Shown piece after piece: positions 36,251-46,221 of a stretch of 64,000 nt of DNA; within the stretch, counting starts at the first letter, position 1; each line of letters opens with the position of its first letter. The notes under the pieces are model-generated. The model saw nothing but the letters and a program-made list of their open reading frames with translations. It was not told the origin of the DNA and made no database searches. Origin of the DNA: Blasia pusilla (Eukaryota; Marchantiophyta; Marchantiopsida; Blasiales); contig CM114271.1 of assembly GCA_050084515.1 (NCBI GenBank), positions 18,166,001 to 18,230,000 of the forward strand, read 5' to 3'. The position numbers were made by a program, and so were the translations under genes.

Positions 36251-36866
36251 TTGCTCTCAATCCTTCTCGTGCCCTTGGTTCACCCTTATCGTTCTCTATG
36301 TGATGTTCAAATTTCAAACAACCTTAAAGATCCTCCCTATATATATACTTCTAGACATCCCTATCCCCTCACTACATCTAAGGAAGTCCTCTTGGACAAC
36401 TCCTTGTGGCCCTCAGCCAATTGTTATGATAGTTTGGGGTGGTTTCTTGACCTCTTATTTATGCCATCTTATTTATCCCAAATGCATATTGGTTCTAGCC
36501 ATTATGACCTAAAACATGGAAACCCATAAACACTCAATCAAGTTCCAAGCCAGGTTACAATTCCCTTGATGCTCAATTCTTGTCGGACTTGAGGTCTTAT
36601 CAAGTCCCACTTGACTTATGGTCTCGCTCTACTAGGTCACAAACCCATCATCATAGATGCCCATCAAGGCTCTTTTATTTCTTTTGCAACTTATATCTTG
36701 CTCTTGAGTTTGTGACGTGATTTTATCACAATGTGAGCTTACTAGAGTTTTGATGTTCTACATTGGCATGCGTTTGGTTCAAAGGGTCGCAAAAGAGTAT
36801 ATAGGGCAATATATATGAATGAGATGTGGATCTTATATCCATGTCGATGAGATGTTAAATAAATAA

Positions 36867-36899
36867 AGATAGAGGCTATTAATAATATAGCCTCTATCT
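36867..36899. repeat. Hairpin with 13-bp arms
   Basis: AGATAGAGGCTAT (36867-36879) and ATAGCCTCTATCT (36887-36899) are exact reverse complements with a 7-base loop. A third partial copy of the arm follows at about 36909. Confidence 0.8.
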
Positions 36900-36939
36900 T
36901 TTAATAATATAGAGGCTATTTATTCAACAACACTTTTAC

Positions 36940-37640
36940 GCTCATCATCAATCATTAGCCATTAAAATGGTTAATGAAGTCCGATAAACTTACATGGAAG
37001 CTTGGTAGGTGGGCTTTGTTACTATAGGAGTATGATTTCTAAGGTGGTTCATAGGCTAGGTCGACTAAACTAGGATGCACATGGATTGAGTTGCAACCAA
37101 TGTTCAAGTTAGGGAGACAAGATAAGAGCTTGATGGCACGGAGATTGAGAGTTATGAGGAGATGATATATATCAGGTTGACATGCATCTACCTTCCTATG
37201 TTGGTTAACTATGTCAAGTCAGCATAATTTAGCAATTCTAGTAGAGGGGTTGGATGGTGACTCTTTAGATCTAGACATGTGTGAGGAAGTTATGGATAGT
37301 CATTATATCCATGCTTGCTATGATGTCACAATATGAGGTTTTGGCATCATGGTGAGAACTTTGAGTGTTAGGGTAGAGGGGAGGGGGGGTATGAGATCCT
37401 ACTCAGAACCATCAAGTTCATGTGGGAAGGGGACACCAATTTTATGGGTGTGGGAGGATAGCGGAGTGTGGGTGGTGACTCATTCTTTCCCATGAGCATG
37501 CATCGTGTGACATGCCTATGCAATGTTGGGGCATTTTGGTGTAAAGTATACTTATAACTTACTATAGGTTTAGTATTGGTGGTATGGCATGCAGACCAAC
37601 ATTCAAGAGTTTGTACCTAGATACATGGTAGGAAAGGTTG
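36940..37640 (+). pseudogene. Extra decayed copy of the RNase H/integrase segment
   Basis: Nucleotide words follow those of 37890-38560 in the same order: AATGAAGTCCGATAAACTTA, GGTGGGCTTTGTTACTATAG, GGTTCATAGGC, GCATCTACCTT, GTTGGGGCATTTTGGTGTAA, CTTACT...TTTAGTATTGGTGG. It carries more stops than the second copy. A tandem duplication inside the element, or a nested second insertion, would explain it. Confidence 0.7.
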
Positions 37641-38015
37641 ACATCCTCATCCATTTTACACAGACCGATTAGGGGTCGTCCATTCCAATTATATACGGAT
37701 GGGAGCATGTTGGGTCTAGGAGCAATGCTCACTCAAAGTGATGATGAGGAGAGGGAGCTCCTTATGGCTTATTTGAGTCAATCAAACAACATTGCAGAGG
37801 CAAAGTCTATCTCCTACCAAGGAGAATGCTTGGCTCTAATGTGGGCCATGACACATTTTAGGTGTTATCTATTCAGAAACCCTTTTACTCTTATCATTAA
37901 TCATCAACCGTTGATGTGGTCAATGGAGTCCGACAAGCTTATGGGGAAGTTTCTAAGTGGGCTCTATTTCTATAGGAGTAAGATTTTGAGATGGTTCATA
38001 GGCAAGGTCAGTTGA
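37638..38015 (+). pseudogene. RNase H domain of the gypsy element
   Basis: The open frame of 125 residues shows PFQLYTDGSMLGLGAMLTQ (the first catalytic Asp of the RNase H fold), GECLALMWAMTHFRCYLF and TLIINHQPLMWSM. In intact gypsy elements the third block reads with D or DH near HQPL; here N replaces it. The protein would degrade the RNA strand during replication. Confidence 0.85.
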
Positions 38016-38037
38016 ACCATGATGCAGATGGGTTCAG

Positions 38038-39500
38038 TTGCAATCCATGCCGAGTCAGAGACACTACTCAGGAGTTCGACGGCATGAAGAGAGTGATGAG
38101 GAGATGGTGCTTGATTGGCACGCATCTACCTTTCATTGTTGGTTGACTATGTCAGTTCAACAACATATGATGACTTCAGTGGTGGGATCAAATGATGAGT
38201 CTCCAGATCTAGAGGTTAGTAACGAGGCGGCGCGTAGTCGTGATATCCATGATAATGTGGAGGTTGTGGAGTTCCTACCTGGTGTCATAGCGAGCATAAT
38301 GAGTGCTAGAGAGCAAGATCAGATCCTACAAAGAGCCAAGAGGTTCAGATGGGAGGGGACACACATTTTACGGATGTGGAGGGATGGTAGAGTACGAGTG
38401 ATGCCTCATCCTTCTCATAGAGCAGGTGTAGTGCGACATGCCTACAAGGAGTTGGGGCATTTTGGGGTAAGGCGTATTTACAACTTACTCCACATTCAGT
38501 ATTGGTGGCGCAGAATGCATATTGAGGTTCATAAGTTTGTAGCAAGGTGTATGGCGTGTGACTGAGTGTAAGCATCTTTCAATGCTCCCACTTCGTAGTT
38601 GCATTCTTTATCGATTATGGGGTTAGGTTATTGGTAGACGAGTCGGTGAATTCTAGACTTTGTGGGACCTTTTTCATTAACGAGGCATCACTATAGGTAT
38701 GTGTTGGTAATGGAGGAGCAAGTTATCCAAGTGGATTGAGTTGGTGGCACTACCAAACAAGGCAAGCAAGGGAGTGGCTTATGCATTTCTAGATTGTGTG
38801 CTCAGTCATTTTGGTGCACCGGAGGAGAAGTTAACTGACAAGAGTACCGAGTTTGGGAGAGAGTTCTAGGCCTTGTGTGATCGGGCGCTAATAGATCACC
38901 GCACCACATCTAGAGATCCTCTAGAGGCGGATGGATTGGCGGAGAAAGTAGAACAGATGGTGAAGAGAGGGTTACGCAAGTATGGCTTGCTACAAGGAGA
39001 TTTGAGGGAGTGGGATCTACAATGGCTATGGTTGGATGTGGGGTATCGCTTCAGTCGGCTAGCATCCTTGGCATTATTTTCATCATAATTTTTTCTCTAT
39101 GGGATAGAGTTGGATTTTCCTTTATCGATTCGATGAGACATGGCGAAGGTGTTGGATCTTGATGACCCAGATGTATGGGTGCAAGCATGTTCTAAGAGGG
39201 CACATATTTTTCATGAATTATGCCCATGGCATTTGAGAGCTTAGCTACAACTCAACATAGGGATACATTCAGGTATGCGATCCTTCGTGGAGGAGTTTAT
39301 CGTCCACAAATTAAGAGATTTCATTCTGGAGATTATGTGTATTTATAACAAACGGCACCCAAGATTGTAGATGTCACTACAAGACGCATATTTTTGGGTA
39401 TGCACGAGGTCTTGCCAACAGAGTCCTTAAGTTGGAGGGACTAGACGGTATGGTATGGTTAGGAAGGATCATATGCGCAACTGTGCACCATATCATCTTT
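38038..39500 (+). pseudogene. Integrase, zinc-binding and core parts
   Basis: Residues near the end of the first ORF (38038-38565) give HAYKELGHFGVRRIYNLL, YWWRRMHIEVHKFVARCMAC, the HHCC zinc-binding domain (H..H...C..C). The core follows in pieces: WIELVALPNKASKGVAYAFL, HFGAPEEKLTDKSTEFG (the second catalytic Asp region) and a further ORF at 38873-39088. A Tudor/SH3-like C-terminal segment continues to about 39500 (PYHLSNVDGKVDLSL). Stops and frame changes are frequent. Confidence 0.8.
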
Positions 39501-39569
39501 CGAATGTGGATGGGAAAGTGGATTTGAGCTTGGCAGTGGTAGGTGCGGGCTTGAGGTGTATGTTGTGTA

Positions 39570-39695
39570 AATCTACAAGGGGTACAACCACCATGTTGGT
39601 GTGTAATGGTTCTTCTCCGGGATGAAATATATCGTGTCTGACCCTCCCTCTTGATGCGGTTTCCACAGGATGATGGTTATGTTCTAGTTGTGTAT
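39570..39695 (+). pseudogene. PHD finger remnant after the integrase
   Basis: Directly in frame after VDLSLAVV the translation is LRCMLCKSTRGTTTMLVCNG, then SSPG, a stop, NISCLTLPLDAVSTG, a stop, and WLCSSCV. Cys-X2-Cys, a Cys 13 residues on, Cys after NIS, and WLCXXC give the PHD frame C-X2-C-X13-C-X2-(C)-X4-(H)-X2-C-X13-C-X2-C. One Cys is now Ser, the His is Asn, and a Trp-like position is TGA. PHD fingers read histone tail marks. This replaces the chromodomain found at the same place in chromoviruses. Confidence 0.75.
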
Positions 39696-39782
39696 AGGGT
39701 AGTAGGGCATGTCATGTACATGTGATGTATGCTATATGGAGATAGGGAGACTCTAGTGCTAACTAGGGGGGTGGTTGTGCAG

Positions 39783-40540
39783 TCTCGATGTACAAGCGTG
39801 CATGCATTTTTTTTATGTGTGGATCTATCAGTGTGTTGGGAAGATTGATGTTAAGCGGAGTGTAGATGTGACCAACGATGTGGATTTTGTAGTAATGTGT
39901 ATGCGTACAAAAACTATCAGATCTTAGTTAGCCCACATGTAGAGTTCTACTGCGTCGACGACTTAGAGGGTCAACAACCTATTTGGATGTAACATTGTCC
40001 TAAGATGTCGGATGAGGTTGGCTTCTGGCAACAATTCCGTTGCGTAAAGAACATTATTCCTGACGATTTCCCTATTTGGTGTTAGTTCGTAAGGTGACCC
40101 GTTAACCGAGTCAATGGTCACGCGGTAACTTGTGCATGCAGGTTATCAGTCGGATGGTTGGGGGAAGATCCTTTTGGTTCTTCCTAAGGCTATAAGAGAG
40201 GGAGAGATGGCTTTCCCAAGCTATCTTTCTCAAGTTGAGCCTTTGGAGCACTTCTCTTGCTTGTGTATGTAGAAATTAGGGTGCTAGCATTTAGATTCCC
40301 TCGTAGTGGAGGGTGGATGTGGATCGATATGTTGATGTAGATTCAAGGGTTGAGCCTTAGGCCGTGTGAATCGTTTATATTGTGATTTGTTTTTGTTCGG
40401 TCTCAATGTATATAAATAAGTGCATTTTGTTTATGTATGGATCTACATGTGTGGTGGAATGATCGATGTTGTATGGAATATAGATGTGATCAACAATGTG
40501 GATTGTGTAACAATGTGTATGCGCACGGAAAAAATACAAA
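39783..40540 (+). repeat. Direct repeat pair of about 140 bases
   Basis: 39783-39925 and 40399-40540 share GCATTTT, TTATGTGTGGATCTA or TTATGTATGGATCTA, ATTGATGTT or ATCGATGTT, TAGATGTGA and CAA.GATGTGGATT, CAATGTGTATGCG in the same order. They are about 616 bases apart. They lie at the 3' end of the gypsy element and could reflect an LTR-internal duplication or two partial LTRs. Confidence 0.6.
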
Positions 40541-42231
40541 TACAACGTTACTTTTAATCCCACAATTTTTTAAATCCACGATTTTGGAACAAGTGATATG
40601 CTATTCAAAGAAAGCTACTAAAGAAAGTACCCCCACATTATAGTATAGATGCGATTAAGGGATGAGTTTGGCCTCACTACCAAAAAATTAGACCATTCTA
40701 TGAAGACACATTTCCCATAGCTCTCCCATCTTGAAATAAAAAGAGATGAGAGCACTTTCGAGTTCCCTTTTTGCACTAGCAGTCGAGATTGCACCATCTT
40801 CAACTTATGTGAAATGAAATAAAGTTTCATGAGCTTCTTTCTTCCTCCTTTTATATGGACTAGTAAGAATGCTCATGCAATGCACGAGCATCTAAATTTA
40901 CTATAGAACTCATGATAATATATTTTTAATTAATTCAAGAATCCTCCCTTGAATGGATGTAATGCTCAATCACTTAGTCTATTGCACCCCAAATCTGTAG
41001 CAACTCTCCCCTCCAATCGTACCCCAACTCCATTGATCTAAAACAAAATGCTTGCATGGTAGCTTCTACATGTGAAAAACAAATAGAACATCAATCCGAT
41101 AGTAGAGAGCTAGAAAATCCCCATTTCTTCAACATCCACCCTCCACTTCTTCAACATCCACCCTCCTCTCTCAACAAAGACCGATCACACTTCTCAATTG
41201 CAGATTTTGCTCCACCATCACACACAAATTAGGGACGTGAAACCAAGAAATTAGATTGTTCAAGGCTCAAGAAGAGCTAGACTCCGTAGTGGGAAGCGAT
41301 CGTCTCGTGCAATGTTCAGACATATATCAACAACCTCCCACTATTGCAGCGGATTGTCAAGGTGTCACTATGCCTGCATCTCCCCGTCGCTCTTGGCCTC
41401 CCTCACTAAAACACAAAGGCTTGAAAAATCTCATATTACTTCATAGTTGTGGGGACCGTGATCTTCATCAATTTGTGGGCAATTTTTAGGGCTTCCAAAT
41501 CATGGGAAAACCCCCTAGAGTTCAACCCTGATTGATTTCTTGCTTATCTTGCTGCAAACAAATCTCCAAAGGGGACACATTTCGAGTTCCTGCCATATAT
41601 TACCCTTCTAGAGTGCAAGTGCATCTCATTTCACAAAAGAGGACTGCCGCTCTTGAAGGCGCCTTAGTTGGTTGATCCACGGAACTCCATGAGAAAGAGA
41701 TGAGTTGATGCACAAACATAAGAAGCGAGAGGGGGACAGAGGAATAATTTTATTCAATAGTGAGTGGTGCTCAATTGGGGATAGATCTACTCAGAGTATG
41801 GCACCATCGGTGCTTAGATGTACAAACTTGTGATTCTTGAGCACTAAACTGAGTTTGAAAACCATGGACGAAAATTGGAGGTGATTGATTGATATCATGA
41901 GATGAGTAGCAAAATGAATGTCTCAAGATCATTCGCAACATGTTTATCAGTTTTCCAGGTAGAAATCGGCCGGGCACAAGCCAAATCGGGTCGCGCCAGA
42001 TCAAGGTCTCGCCACTGCGAACGTGGGGACGCAGGATGTTGTTCATACGGCATTGCCGTCGTGCTAATGCCTAGCCGTCCCTTCCTTATCACCAATGCTT
42101 TGAATCACGTACTGGCCAACGTTAGTGATTGCAAAATGGTTTCTCAATGAGTGTCATCTCAACAACGTAGAGAATGCCCGGTGCATCACATAGAACCGAA
42201 AGAGGTTTCAAATTTCAATTTGTGGTAACTC

Positions 42232-42234
<3 letters not shown>
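40541..42234. other. Intergenic, no recognised gene
   Basis: AT-rich DNA with short ORFs only (for example 41771-42046 on the minus strand), none recognised. Confidence 0.5.

Positions 42235-42321
<87 letters not shown>
42235..42321. repeat. (GA)n microsatellite, about 43 units
   Basis: An uninterrupted GA dinucleotide run of about 87 bases. The LSLSLS ORF over it is an artefact of the repeat. Confidence 0.97.
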
Positions 42322-42325
<4 letters not shown>

Positions 42326-42440
42326 TTTTTAGTCCACGCGAAGCCGATCTGGCTTATGGGACCCCTTCCACATATGTGAAATTGACATCGCATCCGACAT
42401 GGCACCTTCACATCTAGATTTGGGGTTCTCACTCAAGAGA

Positions 42441-42715
42441 TTTTTTTTTTTTTTTTTTTTTTTGTGAAGGCTTGGAATTTTATCCAGATTTTTAACCTCG
42501 GCGCATAGTCAAGGCACACACATGAAAGGCACACAAGGCGTTCTCTCTCTCGAACATGGACCATCCATGTCCTAGGTAGGGACGCCACGCCTGGGTTGAC
42601 CCGCCCCACTTGCCCAAGGGGAGAGTTGAACCCAAGACCTCTTCAAGAGGACCTTATGTTTGTTCAGCTAACCTCTTGGTCATCTACCGCTTGATGATAA
42701 GCTCGTCTCCAGTTT
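42441..42715 (-). mobile_element. tRNA-derived SINE with poly(A) tail
   Basis: On the minus strand the element begins near 42715 with an A-box-like block (AGCGGTAGATGACCAAGAGG, about 42675-42695). A B box follows at about 42625-42645 (GAGGTCTTGGGTTCAACTC). After a unique body of about 150 bases it ends in a 23-base A run (the T run at 42441-42463 on the plus strand). Internal pol III promoter, short length and A tail are the marks of a plant tRNA-derived SINE. Target-site duplications were not confirmed. Confidence 0.8.
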
Positions 42716-42990
42716 TTAACTCTCTCTCTCTCTCTCACAAGTGTACATTTCAAATCACTACATTTGGAGGGGCTTCACTTCTTTGGGAGGGGGAAGTTAC
42801 CAAAAGAAGTAACCCCACCCCCACTCCTCACATTATAGTATAGATGCAAATGTTTCCTCCCACGCATATGACATAAGGATTCGACCACACATGTCTCTTA
42901 GTGTCAAAATAGCCCAAGAGAATCCCGCTCCGCTCTACACCATGGAAGCCAACCAATGATCCGGGAGATTCGGGGTTACAAGTATGGCTA

Positions 42991-43165
42991 GCCGATTAAA
43001 TTTGAGAATTTCCGATTGATTTTAAAGTTGCCTACGAAAACCGGCAGGAATTCGAGTAGGTCCTTGTTATTTTGTATCTCAAAATCGGTTCAAAATCCGG
43101 AATTACCGTTTCCGATTGGACATTTCCGGCGATGGACCGCGTCCTCCGAAAAAACTCCCCGAACC
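42991..43165 (+). repeat. Dispersed CCGG-rich repeat, copy at 43 kb
   Basis: It shares with 3336-3470 the order GAAAACCGGC, AATTCGAGTAGGTCC, TATCTCAAAA, GGAATTAC, TTCCGATT, GATGGACC and AACTCCCC. With 44632-44766 it also shares a left extension (CCGATT...AAGTTGCCTACGAAAA). Confidence 0.75.
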
Positions 43166-44631
43166 ATGAAGGCAACCTTTAGTGCTAAGCCTTTGGCTAC
43201 TTTCCATGACACCCAAACTTAAAAAACTACTAAATCTTTGAAAGGAACACCACATGTACCGCCTAAAACACTAAAGCTTTGGAAGAAACCCTAAAGTGCG
43301 ACTGCAAAAAGGGGACTCGCTCGTGCTGTCGGCTCTTTTGATTTCATTTACCTATGGGAGAGCTATGGGAGTGTGTCTTCAGATCATATCATCCCCTAAT
43401 TCTCCGCCAGCTTGACCTTCTTTTTGGGATGCGTCTCTCCAACGTTAATTTTTTTTTAAAGATGTGGTTTTATTCCATCTATTTCCATAAGGAAGCTACA
43501 TTACCCTAGGAGAGCTTTCAAACATGAAAAGCCATTCTAGGTTATATACCAACATAGATTGACGAAAATAAATATGGACTTAATTAAGTCAAAGGCGATG
43601 TGATGAGGAGCCTCTCTAAGACCTCGTCACCTCACTTCCAATTACCAAAATACCCCATAATCTTCCTTAAACAAGTCCACACTTTACCTTCCCTCCTAAC
43701 GCAAATAGAAGAAGCTAGAGGACGGATGGGAGTCATGGGACGAATCCCTCAAAAGGGATATACGACGGGTACCAAGATTCCAAACCACTTAATGGATAGA
43801 AAGAAATAAATCCATGAGGAAGATGCCATCCACTCGAATAGAAGATGGTGCAAAAAATAGGTACCTGGGAACCTAAACAAAGAATGAGAACAAACCCAAG
43901 AGGAAAATAGCAAGATAGCTTGAATAAGCACCATCTCACCGTCCTTATGAAGGAATGCAAACAAACCCGCATAAGACACCCCCGCAGAGAAAGACAAAAG
44001 GGAACTTTAAGTTACTTTAAATTGAAGGGATGAATGGAAAGAAAAAGAAACTCACGAGTAAGATACCGATGACTCGAAGATACCAACACCACTTTGCCAT
44101 CCGTATAAGGCTATGGGGATGGGGGTTTGGCACTCTGAGCCAAAGCCACTAGAAATCTTGGCGATATGTGAGGACATATCTTAAGTGCAAACATAAAGCA
44201 TCAGTCCTTTGAGACATTTTTGGGGGAAGAGGAGGGGCTCGACCTTAATAGAGGCCGGGAAAAATGAACAAAAGGGACTCAACGAGATGGAGAGATATTA
44301 AGTGCATCACTAGAAAATTTCCGATTAGGAAATTAGAATGACTTTTGTCAAATCTTCGTATCCGGAGAATAGGGAACATGTCCCGATACATCTTAAAATG
44401 GAAATCTTTACTGCCCCTACATACATTCGGTGTTTTTTTTTTTTTCTTCTTCATTATCTAACCTATCCACGGTACTTTACACTAGTTTAATAACTACTTC
44501 CCCTCTCAAATTCCCCTCCCCGCTCCCTTCTCAAGGCCGCACACTTAGGTTAGAGGTAATTTAGAGGTAAGTTTCTCATTCTTAAAAACTTCCTCAATAT
44601 GGACATCCCTAACAATACCAATAAAATTAAC

Positions 44632-44766
44632 CGGTTAAAATTGAAAATTACCGATTGTTTAAAAGTTGCCTACGAAAAACCGGTTCTTCGTATTTCGTAT
44701 CTGAAAACCGGTTGAGAAACCGGAATGACGGTTTCCCGGCAATGGAGCGAAAAAACTCCCGGAACC
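44632..44766 (+). repeat. Dispersed CCGG-rich repeat, copy at 44.7 kb
   Basis: Same orientation as the 43-kb copy, 1.6 kb away. Shared blocks: AAAATT.GAAAATT.CCGATT, AAAGTTGCCTACGAAAA, CCGGTT, TCGTATCT.AAA, GGAAT.AC.GTTTCC, AAAAAACTCCC and GAACC. It lacks an internal stretch of about 30 bases. Confidence 0.75.
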
Positions 44767-46221
44767 GTGATCCGTGATACGCGAAGGCCCTCCCGTCCCA
44801 GTGTAGGAGAAAGACGTGCAAAAGGCATCCGAGAATGGTCCTCAAACGAATTCTGTCGATTCCGTACCCCTCAGATGAGCTGATACGAATTCCTTTCTCG
44901 TGAACCGAGACTCTGCGTCCCGAGGTCACCATCTTCCGTTCTTCCTCCCCTCCCTCCGCTGCGGTCCGCCATCGGCCCTGGAGGATCACACCGAGCGCAC
45001 CGAACACATCCCCGTAAAGTGTCCCTGGTAGAGGGAGGTGGACGCGCTGGCAACTCGGAACAGGACGAACTCGTTTGGGGGCGTGTACAGCAGGAGTTCC
45101 GTCCTGCTGGTAAGTTCATATGGGTCCAGAGCACAGGGACCTGCCGCTGCCCATCACAACGAACAACAATGGCTTGTTTTTTGTCGTCCTGTGCTCCTTC
45201 TTTCTTCAGCTTCCGGCATCGGGCGGCAGCAGGCGATCGCCGGCCTACACGTAGTCGGGTAATTCGAGGACTTTCGACGGCTTGGATTTTGCACTCTCCG
45301 CGGAAGCATCGCGCAGGCCGCAACACCTGGAGCCGGAAGCCTCCTCCGCATAGGTCTGCGTGAAATGCATCCAGACGAACTGTTAATAGTAAGTGTAGGG
45401 AGGTCCGGGACAGCTTCGTCTGCCGCAGTTCACTGCGGTGGGGTGCGTAATCCGTTGTGAGTTCTGATATCGGGAAATCGCCGTGCGTCACGGTCGCGTG
45501 GGATTTTGGCCGATGCATGCGGAGTAAATGAGTCGCGCCTGGAGGATATGTACAGTGTCACCCTCCGAAGCTTCCGCGGTGCACACGGGTAGGTCACAAA
45601 TTGCTAGCATTTGTAGGTGGAGTTCACGAGACAAATCTGACTTAGACCCGCGTATGAACGTAGAGTGAAATGGATCGCTCCGGCTCTTTTAATAGTCATG
45701 TGAAGTGCTGGGGTCGTACACAGCAGTGGCTGGCGCCCGGCTTTGAATGGCTGCATGAGGATCTGGATGCCAGGGCATAGCTTTTCGTGGAAGGAGACAG
45801 GGTTGAGATCTCGCCATCGACTCATTTCAATTCCGAAGGCTCTCTTTTTTGGCACTTACATACATGGACGTGTGGGCAGACTCGAAAGTTGAGACGCTCC
45901 AGTCTTGCACGAGTGAGAAGGATGGAAGCGAAAACCACAATAATCGACACAGAGATGCCCAATTACACAGCAATTTATAGCGATTGTCCCACAACTCGAT
46001 TCTGTACATATTTCACAGTTCTCTCAAGGGAATCAGGGGTCCCCAGATCCCTAGTCCTGGTATGCGCCTTGAGACAGTGGTAGTACACTATGCCACCTCA
46101 AGCAACCTGGAAATTATACGTAATGATCTGCTCCTGCGGCAGATACCTGAGAATCGCTCAAAAACCATCGAGACGTTTTGTTTTGACTACGACGCATTAA
46201 ATTGCAAGGGCGTCGGGTAAG

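Larger units (their letters stand above)
34960..39700 (+). mobile_element. Second decayed Ty3/gypsy-type element with methyltransferase and PHD relics
   Basis: On the plus strand the pieces are: methyltransferase motif VI remnant (34990-35045), reverse transcriptase (35140-35640), unrelated insert (35640-36930), an extra decayed RNase H/integrase copy (36940-37640), RNase H (37638-38015), integrase zinc-binding and core parts (38038-39500) and a PHD finger remnant (39570-39690). The order matches the element at 10-15 kb where the two overlap (MTase directly before RT), so both look like one family. Many stops and frame changes show it is dead. LTRs were not defined; a TATA-like, pol II promoter-looking segment near 40185 may belong to the 3' LTR. 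Confidence 0.75.
42716..46221. other. Intergenic stretch with two dispersed repeats and a GC-rich block
   Basis: Two copies of the dispersed repeat lie at 42991-43165 and 44632-44766. A GC-rich block at 44760-45550 is crossed by ORFs on both strands. One short open stretch near 45038-45109 on the plus strand ends at a strong GTAAGT donor, and a good acceptor lies near 45208, but the reading then meets a stop and I recognise no protein. The last few hundred bases are the probable 3' UTR of the PEPC gene. Confidence 0.4.

Noticed and set aside
42208-42432. ORF with a long LSLSLS run
   Set aside because: Translation of the (GA)n microsatellite.
45038-45262. Possible small plus-strand exon ending in GTAAGT
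   Set aside because: Good donor and a good acceptor near 45208, but the start lacks ATG and the next exon stops at once in the joined frame.
44871-45518. 215-residue ORF on the minus strand in a GC-rich block
   Set aside because: No family resemblance, no splice context, overlapped by open frames on the other strand; open by composition.
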